Shown: positions 43,339 through 52,704 of the stretch, in pieces
How the letters are laid out: each line of letters opens with the position of its first letter
Numbering within the stretch: the stretch's first letter is position 1
DNA from: Chitinophagales bacterium
GTDB taxonomy: Bacteria; Bacteroidota; Bacteroidia; Chitinophagales; LD1
Assembly: GCA_026129525.1 (NCBI GenBank)
Contig: JAHCHW010000009.1
Coordinates: 1 to 64,000, forward strand
Direction: 5' to 3'
DNA: 64,000 nt
Program-made: the position numbers and the translations under genes
Notes under the pieces: generated by a model
Told to the model about the DNA's origin: nothing
Database searches by the model: none
The model's input: the letters and a program-made list of their open reading frames with translations, nothing else

Positions 43339-44076
43339 ATGAAGAAGCCACTGCTGTTGCTGCTGCCGGTATTATTGGTTTTACAATTCGGGTGTAAAAA
43401 AGAAACGTATAAAACCGCCCCGGCAGTTTTGAAAACCATCAGCACTTCGCCAAGCGGTTTTTCCACCACTTTCTCGTACGATGCAAACGGACGGCTAGCG
43501 GGCATGTATTACTCCGGTGGCGGGCAAACCGTAATTACCTATGCTAGCGATACGGCAACCGAAGTTTACAGCAAACCTGCAGGTAATGTTGTGTCATCAA
43601 AAATTGTAATGTTGAGTACAGAAGGATTGGCAACCAACGCTGTAGTGTTAGATGGTAGCGGAAGCATTACCGGTTTTAGCAACTATACGCATAGCTCGGA
43701 TGGGTATATGCTAAGCGAATTGAACTACAATGCCGCGCAGGAATACATCAACAAAAAGGAATGGGAGGTAAGCGATGGCGATGTTAAAGTTTGGTTTAAC
43801 CGCGATACACTGACCAGCGAAAACAACTTTGAATTTTATTACGACCACTACTACATTAAACAAACCAATACCATAGGTAACCCATTTTACCGCCCAGCTT
43901 ATTATGGAAAAAGTTCGGGCAGACTTACTAAGATTTCGAAGCGCTATAACTATTTCCTCGGCAATATTCGTTACAGCCACACTTATACGTTTGACGAATT
44001 CAATCGTGTTTCAACCGAAAAGGTGTACGACCACAACGGCATACTTAAATACACCAACACGTATACGTACTATTAA
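43339..44076 (+). CDS. Lipoprotein of unknown function with YD-like strands
   Basis: A 245-residue lipoprotein: signal MKKPLLLLLPVLLVLQFGC with the lipid Cys at residue 19, then repeated strands of the type FSYDANGRLAGMYYS, TYTFDEFNRVSTEKVYDHNG. Such YD/RHS-like strands are frequent in surface lipoproteins of this phylum. No enzymatic residues are evident. Confidence 0.8.
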   Translation: MKKPLLLLLPVLLVLQFGCKKETYKTAPAVLKTISTSPSGFSTTFSYDANGRLAGMYYSGGGQTVITYASDTATEVYSKPAGNVVSSKIVMLSTEGLATNAVVLDGSGSITGFSNYTHSSDGYMLSELNYNAAQEYINKKEWEVSDGDVKVWFNRDTLTSENNFEFYYDHYYIKQTNTIGNPFYRPAYYGKSSGRLTKISKRYNYFLGNIRYSHTYTFDEFNRVSTEKVYDHNGILKYTNTYTYY

Positions 44077-44110
44077 ACACAAGCCTACCTCAACAGATTT
44101 TTAGTGAACG

Positions 44111-44932
44111 TTACATGGTCTGTTTCCACTGAAAAGGCAACACGAAATACACTTTTACAGGCTTGCCCTGTTGCATGCCGGGTTTAAACTTCGGCAACTT
44201 GCCAAGCACACGCAGTGCTTCTTTACCAAAGCCGGGGCTGTCGCTTTTAATAATGGTTGCATCGGTTATGCTGCCGTCTTCGTTCACCACAAAGCGCACT
44301 ACGGCTTTGCCTTCAATGCCCAGTTCTCTTTCCTTGTCAGGATATTGAGTGAGTTTGCCCAACATTTTCATCAATGCTTTTTCGCCTCCCGGGTATTCGG
44401 GCATTACTTCTGCAATACTGATAGGGGTATATTTTTCTACCGGAACAACTTTCTCGGTTTCGGTAAAGTCTTTATCGCCTTTGCCACCGTCAACACCCAT
44501 ATTGTTAAGCCCTGCATCGGTATTGGTAGTTAAGCCGGAGTCGTATTTTTTTAGGTCATCGGCATCGGGAATGGAATCGGTTTGCTGTTGCCCTTCCACC
44601 ACCACTTTCTTTTCGGTGTTTTCGATTGTTTGTTTTGCCTTTGCCTCGTTTGTCTTTGGCGGCTCGGGTTCCTGAGGTTTCAATTCTTTGGGCAAATCAA
44701 TAAACGGTAAATCGTGTTTACCATCGGTAAATAGCATAACTGTGTTGCGCGAACTGAACTTTGAAGCAATAAAATTTCCGAGCAGCAGTAAAAGAGCGGA
44801 CAGCGTGGTAATAGCTACGGCTTTTGCAAGCGATTTGTTGTAGTCTCTGCGAAGCACATACGCTCCGTATTCCTTGTTGCGATGCTCAAACACTATGTCG
44901 AGCATGCTGGTGTTCAAATAATCTGTTTTCAT
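44111..44932 (-). CDS. tonB: Energy-transducing protein TonB
   Basis: A 273-residue TonB of the Bacteroidota type. The N-terminal cytoplasmic part (VFEHRNKEYGAYVLRRDYN) precedes one membrane helix (AVAITTLSALLLLLGNFIA), a Pro/Glu-rich periplasmic linker (LKPQEPEPPKTNEAKAKQ), and the C-terminal TonB domain with PEYPGGEKALMKML, GKAVVRFVVNEDGSI and KLPKFKPGMQQGKPVKVYF. It links ExbBD (not in the window) to receptors such as those at 15960 and 48447. Confidence 0.94.
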   Translation of the reverse strand: MKTDYLNTSMLDIVFEHRNKEYGAYVLRRDYNKSLAKAVAITTLSALLLLLGNFIASKFSSRNTVMLFTDGKHDLPFIDLPKELKPQEPEPPKTNEAKAKQTIENTEKKVVVEGQQQTDSIPDADDLKKYDSGLTTNTDAGLNNMGVDGGKGDKDFTETEKVVPVEKYTPISIAEVMPEYPGGEKALMKMLGKLTQYPDKERELGIEGKAVVRFVVNEDGSITDATIIKSDSPGFGKEALRVLGKLPKFKPGMQQGKPVKVYFVLPFQWKQTM

Positions 44933-45040
44933 GAGTATGGATTTACTTGTATAATGCGCAAACAGGCTTCATCCATACGTTTGAATTGTCATTTTTATGT
45001 CATTTTTTTAATTAACGCAGCTTAAAGTAGCTTGCCGTGT

Positions 45041-45220
45041 ATGCAACTGACTGATGATTTTTACTACATAGACCAACAAACCAGCTTGTTGGTGTTTACC
45101 GAAAAGTATCACCTGCAAAGGGGGTATTGCTGTAAAGGCGGTTGCAGGCATTGCCCGTATGGTTTTAAGAAGGAAATAGAGAATCAGGAAAAGGAAGATG
45201 ATGACCAGCCCGGGAAATGA
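45041..45220 (+). CDS. DUF5522 small Cys-rich protein
   Basis: A 59-residue protein with the DUF5522 signature VFTEKYHLQRGYCCKGGCRH followed by CPYGF. Four Cys in CC-x3-C-x2-C spacing suggest a metal site. Start at ATG 45041; an upstream TTG is less likely. Its last 37 bases overlap the end of the PLP-enzyme gene on the other strand. Confidence 0.8.
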   Translation: MQLTDDFYYIDQQTSLLVFTEKYHLQRGYCCKGGCRHCPYGFKKEIENQEKEDDDQPGK

Positions 45221-46113
45221 TTTTCAAAACCACATAAACCCTGTAACCCGCCTGTGTGCACCGCTACAATTACATCCCCCCTTTTGAAATAGTCGGTTTG
45301 TATTAAATCGTATAAACCGTACATCATCTTTCCGGTATAAACAGGTTCGAGCATAATGTTATGCTTTGCTCTAAACTGATGGATAAACTCAACTAACCCG
45401 CTGCTAATTTTTGCATAACCATCAAAGTGGTAATTGAAGTTGATGGAGAAGTTAGTGAAACTCCTTCCCGTATATTCAAGCAAAAGGGCGTTTACCTTAG
45501 TTGTAAGCGTATCTTCTCCTTTAAGCGATGAAAAGCCAATGGCAAAATTTCTACCATTTAGTCCGGCAACAATTCCAGCCAGTGTTCCGCTTGTACCAAC
45601 CGGTGAGGTTATGTAATCAAATGCAAAATCAATTTCACTAACAATTTCGGATGCGCCTTCAATGGCATATTGGTTGGTTCCTCCTTCGGGTACGTAGTAA
45701 AAATCGCCTAATTGTACCCGCAAACTTTCAATACTATAGGGTTCATTTATATGACGGTATGTAACTCTATCCATGTAGTAAAGTTCCATACCTTGCGAGG
45801 CTGCGAATTTTAATGTTGGACTTTTTATGGTTGGTTCTTCGCCTCTAATTATTCCTATACTGCGGAAATGAAACATGCGTGCAGCCGCAGCGGTAGCATA
45901 AATGTGATTGGAATAAGGACCTCCGAAAGTGAGAATGGTATTCTGCTGTTGCAAGCGGGCTTCGAGTAAATTGTATTTCAGTTTGCGCCACTTGTTACCC
46001 TGCACGTACGGATGAATTTGGTCATCGCGTTTTAAGTACACCTGCACCCCCTTTTCATCAAAGAGCGGCTCGTTGAGTAAGTAAACAGGCGAAGGAGTTT
46101 GCGGGCGAATCAT
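45184..46113 (-). CDS. PLP enzyme, ACC deaminase / D-cysteine desulfhydrase family
   Basis: A 309-residue fold-type II PLP enzyme. The PLP-binding Lys is in YVQGNKWRKLKYNLL, followed by ILTFGGPYSNHIYATAAAA (substrate Ser/Asn) and TSPVGTSGTLAGIVAGL, the phosphate-binding Gly-rich loop. These match the 1-aminocyclopropane-1-carboxylate deaminase/D-cysteine desulfhydrase family; substrate cannot be told from sequence. It is slightly short of the family length. Its 3' end overlaps the DUF5522 gene by 37 bp tail to tail. Confidence 0.88.
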   Translation of the reverse strand: MIRPQTPSPVYLLNEPLFDEKGVQVYLKRDDQIHPYVQGNKWRKLKYNLLEARLQQQNTILTFGGPYSNHIYATAAAARMFHFRSIGIIRGEEPTIKSPTLKFAASQGMELYYMDRVTYRHINEPYSIESLRVQLGDFYYVPEGGTNQYAIEGASEIVSEIDFAFDYITSPVGTSGTLAGIVAGLNGRNFAIGFSSLKGEDTLTTKVNALLLEYTGRSFTNFSINFNYHFDGYAKISSGLVEFIHQFRAKHNIMLEPVYTGKMMYGLYDLIQTDYFKRGDVIVAVHTGGLQGLCGFENHFPGWSSSSFS

Positions 46114-46160
46114 GCCGAAAGAAAGAGAAAGAAATACTCAACACGAAATGAGAAACATCA

Positions 46161-47357
46161 TTATTTCAGCTTCCGGTAATAATACAACTCATGCCCGGGC
46201 AAAAGCTCCGGATGAAAAATAAAGAGCAAATCAGCCAGCGTTTTATCGGGATTTATGACGCCCGATTCCCAAAAATCGAAACCGCCCGATGGAGTGTTGC
46301 GAAGGTCGTTGTTATACACGTTGCCGGTTTTATACGCTTTAAAGAACACATTCTTTTTATCGGCTGCTTTTATTTCGGCTAACGATTTTGCAAAGCCAGT
46401 TCCTATCCAGTAATCGGCATCGGCAGCTTTAGCATACACGGCTTCGTAGTCGAGGTTCAGATTTAATCCGTTAGTGGCTGTTACATCATTCCACAAAAAA
46501 TTTCCTCCGGCATCGGCTATTAGTCGGGCAATGTGAGTTTCTCCGCTGGGCATATACCACACTTCTTTAAAAGGAATGTTGCAAAAAACAGTCGGCTGTG
46601 TGGCTGCTGCTTTGGCTTTTTCGCACAAAGCCAAATAGTTGGTTTCTATTTCGGTAAAAATACTGTCCGCCTCATATTCTTTGTCGAAAAAAGCTCCTAC
46701 AAACTTCAGCCATTCGGCACGTGCTAAAGGGGCTTGCTCCATGTAGTCGAGGTTGAGTACCGTTTTAACATGCAGTGCATCTAATTTCGATTTCAGTTTA
46801 TCGCCTCCATCGTAACTGCCCGATGTAAACACAAACGATGGATTCAACTCCAGCAGTTTTTCGTAGTTCATTTCTTCGGCACCTAAATCGGCAATAGCTC
46901 CTGCATCCATAGCCGCCAGCACTTCTTTACTGTAAATAAGTGAACGATTAGTAACACCGGCAATCAGGTGCAGAAGATTCAGCCGCTGCATTTCGGCTGT
47001 GTGCGTGGTAGAAACACAAATTACTTTAGTAACAGGAGTGTCAACCAACAGCGCTTCTTTAAAATCAACCGGAGCGGGTTTGTCTTTGGGCAGTAAAATA
47101 TATTGTGCAATCAGTTTCGTACTGTCCTTTACATCGTTTACGCTCACCACTTTAAAGCCGTTGTAATAATCAACCGCAAAGCCGCGGGCATATTTTACCG
47201 GAAGCGAAGCCTCTTTTACGCAATGCGGCTGCCCGTGTACAGTGGAGTTGGTTTTGTGTTGGCAACTGCACCAAACAAGCAGCAAACAACCAACAACAAA
47301 CTGTAAGCTGCCAACTCTTGTATTTCTCTGTGTCTCCGTGCGAACTGTATTACTCAT
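46161..47357 (-). CDS. B12 ABC-transporter substrate-binding lipoprotein (BtuF-like)
   Basis: A 398-residue periplasmic-binding protein of the BtuF/FepB family. The N-terminal signal ends with a lipobox in LLLVWCSC. Two lobes follow: VTKVICVSTTHTAEMQRLN, ADLGAEEMNYEKLLELNPSF, then the rigid helix about 200-230 and GGNFLWNDVTATNGLNLNLDY with DYWIGTG. It should hand B12 to a BtuCD permease that is not in this window. The start at 47357 (ATGAGTAA) overlaps the stop of the upstream gene. The signal region carries low-complexity DNA (GSLQFVVGCLL, from an AACTGTAAGCTGCCAACTC-like repeat), so the N-terminus has been altered. Last gene of the operon. Confidence 0.88.
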   Translation of the reverse strand: MSNTVRTETQRNTRVGSLQFVVGCLLLVWCSCQHKTNSTVHGQPHCVKEASLPVKYARGFAVDYYNGFKVVSVNDVKDSTKLIAQYILLPKDKPAPVDFKEALLVDTPVTKVICVSTTHTAEMQRLNLLHLIAGVTNRSLIYSKEVLAAMDAGAIADLGAEEMNYEKLLELNPSFVFTSGSYDGGDKLKSKLDALHVKTVLNLDYMEQAPLARAEWLKFVGAFFDKEYEADSIFTEIETNYLALCEKAKAAATQPTVFCNIPFKEVWYMPSGETHIARLIADAGGNFLWNDVTATNGLNLNLDYEAVYAKAADADYWIGTGFAKSLAEIKAADKKNVFFKAYKTGNVYNNDLRNTPSGGFDFWESGVINPDKTLADLLFIFHPELLPGHELYYYRKLK

Positions 47358-48450
47358 GTGCAAATGCAAAATTACCCGCAATTACTCCGGCTGTGAAAGA
47401 ATGTATGAAAGCTCCGTTTTTGTGGTAGCGCAATACATGCGAAGGCTGCACATAATCCAGTACATCGCTTACATACAGTTCATCGCTTGCAGGGTCAATG
47501 GCAAGCGCGTAAAAATTATTGGAAGAACTGCTGATAACTTTTTCGGGAGTACTGCCGTTTTGTGTGTCGTAGCGGTAAACGTCATTTGAAAGAAAACAAA
47601 GTTGCTCTCCATTGCCCGAAATGCAAAGATTAGAAGGATGCCATGCGTATGAATTGAAACTGTAATTGCTTTGCTGCGCCAAATGCTTATCGAAACTTTT
47701 CAAAGAAGCAAAAGTGGAAGTTGTGGTATCGCTGCCAACGGCTATCCAAAGGTGATTGTTTTTGTCTTTTACCAAACCGCCAAGGTCTCCGGCAAACTCT
47801 ACTTTGTCAACAAATGTATGATCGCTAACCCGTAAGCGAATCAAAGCGCCTTTAGATGAAGCGTTGGCGAAAATTTTCTTGCCCTCGGCAAACACATATT
47901 CATCTACTCGTACCAATTGCTCGGTGTATTGCGGTACCGAAATTTGCGTTACCAAAGTGCCGCTTACATAATTCACTACATGAATTTTATTGGCATACAA
48001 TTCACTCACGTAAGCAATGCTATCGTTTATTGCCAGAAAGTAACGGGGCGAAGAATTAGGGATGGTAATAGTGCGGACTTTTTGCAGCGAAGGGAGTTTT
48101 ACCACTTCAATTTTAGAAGAGTTGTTTACTACAATAAAGCCGAACGAATCTTTTACAAACATACTCTGCGCCACATCGCCCAGCGAATATCCGTTAACAG
48201 CCTGAAACTGATTGTTGCTTACCTGTTTGCTTTCCGGATTGTAAACCGAAACCTCTGCATTGCCAAAGTTGAAATTGCCTTCGTTGATAATGTAAACTCC
48301 ACCGGAAGGAGGCAGGGTGGTGTTTTTTTCTTTCTCACAAGAGGCGATAGAAAAAAAGATATAAAACAATACAAGCGCACGGAGACATGGAGGGATACTG
48401 CAATTGTTCCGGCATTGAAAATTGAAAATTGATGATTGAAAATTGGTCAT
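47350..48450 (-). CDS. DUF5074 / YncE-like surface lipoprotein, BtuG homologue
   Basis: A 366-residue lipoprotein with a seven-bladed propeller-type repeat (FGNAEVSVYNPESKQV, FGFIVVNNSSKIEVVKL, IAYVSELYANKIHVVNY). In Bacteroides the YncE-like protein BtuG captures B12 at the cell surface and docks on BtuB, and this gene directly follows the BtuB-like receptor. The lipobox is SIASC. The ATG overlaps the receptor stop (CAATGACC). The N-terminal MTNFQSSIFNFQ is encoded by an AATTGAAAATTG-type repeat, so it is unlike the family but still in frame. Likely a BtuG. Confidence 0.82.
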   Translation of the reverse strand: MTNFQSSIFNFQCRNNCSIPPCLRALVLFYIFFSIASCEKEKNTTLPPSGGVYIINEGNFNFGNAEVSVYNPESKQVSNNQFQAVNGYSLGDVAQSMFVKDSFGFIVVNNSSKIEVVKLPSLQKVRTITIPNSSPRYFLAINDSIAYVSELYANKIHVVNYVSGTLVTQISVPQYTEQLVRVDEYVFAEGKKIFANASSKGALIRLRVSDHTFVDKVEFAGDLGGLVKDKNNHLWIAVGSDTTTSTFASLKSFDKHLAQQSNYSFNSYAWHPSNLCISGNGEQLCFLSNDVYRYDTQNGSTPEKVISSSSNNFYALAIDPASDELYVSDVLDYVQPSHVLRYHKNGAFIHSFTAGVIAGNFAFAHE

Positions 48451-50318
48451 TGCAACTTGTATCGTATTGTTCCTTCAAAACTCCTTCCGGGCATGGGGCG
48501 TTGTGCCACACTTTGATAAGCGGCATTGCCCACATTGTTTACGCGGAACGAAAGCCCTGTTTCATGTCCGGCAATTAAAAAATCTTTTCCTGCCTCCAAA
48601 TCGAAAAGCACAAAACCTTTCAGCCATTGCGAATTATCGGTGCTTGTATAAAGCCTGCTCACTACATTGTTCACCGCGCGCACATAAAAGCGTTTGTATT
48701 GCAGTTGCAGCGCAGCCGTTGCGCTGTGCAGCGGCACGTAAATGAGTTGCTTGCCTTTGCTTTGGTCGAATGCCGATGCAGCATCCAGATTAGTTGCTTT
48801 GGTAAACGTGTACGAAGCGTTAAAGTGAACTATAAACTTATCAGGCAAATTGGTTTCGGATGAGGTTACATGCACTGCCGCCTCTATACCGCGCGAAAAC
48901 ACACGTTTAAAATTCATGGCGCTCCAGTTGCTGCCGGTGGGTATCCATTGAATCCAGTCGTCCACATAAATGTAGAAGTTGGAAGCCGACACATCGAAAA
49001 ACTTTCCGAAAGCATAGCGAACGTTCACATCTCCGTTCCACGATTTTTCCTGTTTCAAATCAGGATTGCCTCCGGGTATCCAGTATAAATCGTTCAAGGT
49101 TGGAAAACGGAAATTGCGCGATGCTAACATGCCAACAGAAACATGGTGCTTTTCATTCAACTTCTTTGAATAACTCAACGCCAACTCAGGGGCAAAAGGA
49201 GAGAAGTTTTTATCCACTACATCTTCGCGAAAACCTGCATGAATTTTCACTCCGCTTGGGTGGTAGTAATCGGCATACAACTTTACGCCTGCTATATGCC
49301 GCCTGCGTATTTGGTAGTACGACTTTACTTCAGCTTGCTCGTAATCATAATTTGCCTCCGCATGCAGCAAAACGGGAACAGGAAATGTGTACGTCAGCTT
49401 CAGCAAATTGCGGATAGCCGTTGTGAGTGTTGTTTCATCCAGTAAAGCATCGGGGTTTACGTAGCGGAGTTTGTCGTTCAGGTAAGCCGAAGTAAATGTA
49501 GTGCGTAAGGCTTTAAACGTTCCCTTCCACTCAGCCATAGCGCGTAGCGAGTAATCGTATTGGCGTTCTTTGCCAATGGGCTTACTCATAACCGGTGGAA
49601 TTTGCCGGTTAGCTTCGTTCAGCCATAAGTAAAAAGCAACCGTGTGGTGCTCGTTAACAGTAGCTTGTAATTGCTGCAAAAATGAAAACAAACACACTGC
49701 GGCATTTTGCTGTTGTTGATACGGATGTCCTTCGTAAAAAGTATTTCGGAAACGGAAATTGTTTTCGCAGCGCAAGTAAGCGGCACGTGTAGCGCCTGCT
49801 ATTTTTCCTTTCCGGTAATTCAGCGAGCCGAGCGTTTCAATGGTTTTAAAACTTCCGGCACGCAAAGCCGCATCGGCAGAAATGCCCTCTTCTTTTTTCC
49901 ATTGGTTTTGCATTTGCAGTGTGCCGCCAATGTTTCCTTTAAAGCCGGTGCGTGCCAAACTCAGTTCATCTTGCAAGCCCACGGCAAACAGCGATAAATC
50001 AACCTGCCCCAACACAGGCGAATTGAGTTTAATGCCGTTCCATTGCACTTCGGTTTGTGCGGCAGAAGTGCCGCGCACAGCCAGCGATGCCAACTGTCCG
50101 TTGCCGTAATTTTTTACATACACCGATGAAAATTCTCCCAGCACCTCACTCAACTTTTTCCCCTGTTGATACTTTATTTCGGTAAGCGGAGCGTTCAGGT
50201 CATCGCGGCTTACTTTTTCAAGTTTTACCACTTCCGCTAAAGCAACAGTGTCTTTTACTCCTCGTGCATGCGATGCAGATGCAAAAACAAAGAATACTAT
50301 AAAGTGCAGCGCTTTCAT
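48447..50318 (-). CDS. TonB-dependent B12 receptor (BtuB-like)
   Basis: A 623-residue outer-membrane receptor with a signal peptide (MKALHFIVFFVFASASHA), plug domain about 45-160 (LGEFSSVYVKNYGNGQLASL, AVRGTSAAQTEVQWNGIKLN) and a 22-strand-type barrel ending SFEGTIRYKLQ. It lacks the carboxypeptidase-like N-terminal domain. Position under a cobalamin riboswitch and next to BtuG- and BtuF-like genes shows that it imports cobalamin. ATG and upstream stop overlap (CAATGAAA). Confidence 0.9.
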   Translation of the reverse strand: MKALHFIVFFVFASASHARGVKDTVALAEVVKLEKVSRDDLNAPLTEIKYQQGKKLSEVLGEFSSVYVKNYGNGQLASLAVRGTSAAQTEVQWNGIKLNSPVLGQVDLSLFAVGLQDELSLARTGFKGNIGGTLQMQNQWKKEEGISADAALRAGSFKTIETLGSLNYRKGKIAGATRAAYLRCENNFRFRNTFYEGHPYQQQQNAAVCLFSFLQQLQATVNEHHTVAFYLWLNEANRQIPPVMSKPIGKERQYDYSLRAMAEWKGTFKALRTTFTSAYLNDKLRYVNPDALLDETTLTTAIRNLLKLTYTFPVPVLLHAEANYDYEQAEVKSYYQIRRRHIAGVKLYADYYHPSGVKIHAGFREDVVDKNFSPFAPELALSYSKKLNEKHHVSVGMLASRNFRFPTLNDLYWIPGGNPDLKQEKSWNGDVNVRYAFGKFFDVSASNFYIYVDDWIQWIPTGSNWSAMNFKRVFSRGIEAAVHVTSSETNLPDKFIVHFNASYTFTKATNLDAASAFDQSKGKQLIYVPLHSATAALQLQYKRFYVRAVNNVVSRLYTSTDNSQWLKGFVLFDLEAGKDFLIAGHETGLSFRVNNVGNAAYQSVAQRPMPGRSFEGTIRYKLQ

Positions 50319-51331
50319 TGCACAATTAACTTGCGGGTAATGGTTTGCGAATGGTTGGTAACCGTAATGAAATAAATGCCTCGTTGCAGATGAGCAGTTT
50401 GCAGTTTACAGTTAGTGGTTTGAAGTGGCACGGTTTGCAGCACTTCTCCATTTAAATCGGAAAGCGTTACACTTCCGTTGAAGTTTTCAAACACGTGCAA
50501 TTCAACATCGGTACTTGCTGCAGGATTAGGAAAAACCTGTGTTTCAAAATTCGAAATCCGAAATTCGAAATCCGAAATGGCACTTACATTTACCGCGTTT
50601 ATCACTCCCACCGCATCTAAATCAAAACCGCCCGATGGAAACGGAGTAGGGTAAGGATCGTTTACTTTGTGGCCTTCACTGTCGTACGTGGCAAAGTTCG
50701 GATGGATGGAACCAACCACATCAATAACTCTAACATGTGTAATGTGGTTTACATCCAACCCCGGTTTATCTTTTAACTCTTCCAAATCGAAAGGAGTGCC
50801 ATAGCCGTTTACATATTTTCCGGCAAGGTTGTGCACCAACGAACAATCAATTCCTACCATAGCTAATTGTGCCGTATCTTGTATGTGGCTGATAGCCGGA
50901 AAGCGAACAAAGTTTATTCCATCGGAACTTACTTCCACAAACGCAAATTCCAGAAAAGCCATACCGGTTTCACCTGTCGCAAATCCGTTTTCGAAAACTG
51001 CAAAATCAAACCCCGGTCCGTTATAGATGGGTTGAGCAAAGGTGAGAGTGGCACTGCCGCCATCGCCTAAGCTAACTACTCCGTTTGTTCCGGCTGCTCC
51101 AATAGCCGCTGCCACATTGCCTACACTTGCAAAGCCCGAATCGGGTTGGGCAATATCCATGTAGCCTCGTTGTAACGTGCATCCGGTTGCCCATGCTATA
51201 AAAATGGAAGAGTCTTTCCAAAGTGCGGTGCTGCCGTGTAAGCCCGCAGCAGGAGCAAACTGTGCTGAAATGCGGTTTGCCCCTGCCGTGAGCAAAACAA
51301 TAATTGAAAGTATTCTGTAAAACGAAAGCAT
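50315..51331 (-). CDS. Secreted surface protein with T9SS sorting tail, B12 operon
   Basis: A 338-residue protein with a signal peptide (MLSFYRILSIIVLLTAGANR) and a beta-rich domain (about 60-230, LTFAQPIYNGPGFDFAVFEN, ITHVRVIDVVGSIHPN). It ends in a type IX sorting domain (FPNPAASTDVELHV to LQRGIYFITVTNHSQ). Two runs of low complexity (DFEFRISNFE and TTNCKLQTAHLQ) come from simple repeat DNA inserted at the linker. It sits between the DUF4465 gene and the receptor, so it probably helps bind or capture B12. I do not recognise its core domain firmly. Confidence 0.8.
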   Translation of the reverse strand: MLSFYRILSIIVLLTAGANRISAQFAPAAGLHGSTALWKDSSIFIAWATGCTLQRGYMDIAQPDSGFASVGNVAAAIGAAGTNGVVSLGDGGSATLTFAQPIYNGPGFDFAVFENGFATGETGMAFLEFAFVEVSSDGINFVRFPAISHIQDTAQLAMVGIDCSLVHNLAGKYVNGYGTPFDLEELKDKPGLDVNHITHVRVIDVVGSIHPNFATYDSEGHKVNDPYPTPFPSGGFDLDAVGVINAVNVSAISDFEFRISNFETQVFPNPAASTDVELHVFENFNGSVTLSDLNGEVLQTVPLQTTNCKLQTAHLQRGIYFITVTNHSQTITRKLIVQ

Positions 51332-51334
51332 AAA

Positions 51335-52585
51335 TTATTGCTTTACGATTCGTTTGGTAAATGATGATTGGGCAGTAATCACTTTCAGGAAATAAGTGCC
51401 GCTGGCTAATTCCTGTGTATGAAAACTCACTACGTTGTCGCCTGCCGTTTGCTCCATTACTATTCGTCCGTTTATATCGAACAATTGAACGGACTGTGCG
51501 GGATGCGTTAAGCGAATATTCAACACACTCGTGAATGGATTAGGGAACACACTAACAGCGAATGCGCTAACATCTTCAATGCCCGTTGGCGATTGCACAT
51601 TGATAATTACCCGGGCAGAGGCACACAAACCTTCGCCATCGCACACCTTGTAGTCAAGCGTATCGGTAGCTACTACTCCAATTGCCGGAGTGTAGAGGAT
51701 ATTGTTATTGGCATCTACCGTAGTCGTTGCGCCCGGAATGAGCGGTCCTGCTGTAATGGTTACTTTAAGGGGAACCGCAGTAGTATCGAAATCATTTGCC
51801 AATACAGCAATCAGCGTATCGGTATCGTATTTAACTGCAACAAAATCGTTAACAGCAATAGGGGCAACATTTGCTACATCGGCAGTAGTAAAATTATCTA
51901 TGCAGAAATAAGCAGGCGTGTTCATCCCCCACTGACCGGTGTCGGATGAAGTGAGAAAAAACTGAATACTATCTACATTGCCCAGCGGTTGCAAATTTAC
52001 CCAGCGCCAGTCGCGTACAATGTAGTCTTCGGTGCTATCGGCAAAGCGGAAGTCGGCTAAGTAAAATTCCACTTCGTTGTTTTTTAGGTTTCCGTTCAGC
52101 CAGCCTTTTACGGTCAGCTTAAACCAGTCTTCGTCAGTTCCTGTATTCCCACCAAATTTTTTGGAGAATACATCGCCATCGCGCATGCTTAGATACGCGT
52201 AGGTGGCATTGGTTACGTAAAAACCTTCCACGTATTTTCCGGCTGCATTTCCCGTAAGGATAACTTTTGCATTGCCGTATTCATCGGCAACGGCATAATT
52301 AGCCGAACCGTTGTAGCCCGAAGCGGCAATGGCACTGTATTGGTTGCTCCAGCCTGCGGTGGTGCTGTCTTTCATATTCGAATACGAAAAACCGCTCCAC
52401 GAAAAGAAGGTAAGGTCGTAATCGTTAGCAAAAAAAGCATTGCCATTGCTAAAGCCGCCCGAAAGGTCGGAGCCGTTCCAATACGAATCGGGCGCAAGGC
52501 TCAAACTTTCGAAAGTGGAAACTGTTTGAGCAAAAAGAAATGATGAAACAAGAAGGGTGAAAACAGAAAGGGTGAATTTTTTCAT
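51335..52585 (-). CDS. DUF4465 protein with cadherin-like and T9SS sorting domains
   Basis: A 416-residue secreted protein. Signal peptide MKKFTLSVFTLLVSSFLFAQ, then the DUF4465 domain (residues 21-235; LSLAPDSYWNGSDLSGGFSN, FFSWSGFSYSNMKDSTTAGW, ADEYGNAKVILTGNAAGKYV), a cadherin-like/Big_9 domain (about 240-335, VLANDFDTTAVPLKVTITAG) and a T9SS tail (VFPNPFTSVLNIRLTH). DUF4465 proteins are repeatedly found in B12 uptake loci of Bacteroidota. It is the first gene after the cobalamin riboswitch, with a leader of about 120 nt. Confidence 0.88.
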   Translation of the reverse strand: MKKFTLSVFTLLVSSFLFAQTVSTFESLSLAPDSYWNGSDLSGGFSNGNAFFANDYDLTFFSWSGFSYSNMKDSTTAGWSNQYSAIAASGYNGSANYAVADEYGNAKVILTGNAAGKYVEGFYVTNATYAYLSMRDGDVFSKKFGGNTGTDEDWFKLTVKGWLNGNLKNNEVEFYLADFRFADSTEDYIVRDWRWVNLQPLGNVDSIQFFLTSSDTGQWGMNTPAYFCIDNFTTADVANVAPIAVNDFVAVKYDTDTLIAVLANDFDTTAVPLKVTITAGPLIPGATTTVDANNNILYTPAIGVVATDTLDYKVCDGEGLCASARVIINVQSPTGIEDVSAFAVSVFPNPFTSVLNIRLTHPAQSVQLFDINGRIVMEQTAGDNVVSFHTQELASGTYFLKVITAQSSFTKRIVKQ

Positions 52586-52704
52586 GGTGAAATGAGTTTT
52601 GGGTTTTAAAAAATTCAGCCCGGTAATAAAAGAGGAACGGAAACTCTGCAGCGTTTCAATTCACAGCCTTTCTTCCCGAAAGCTTTGAAAAATTATTGGC
52701 TACA

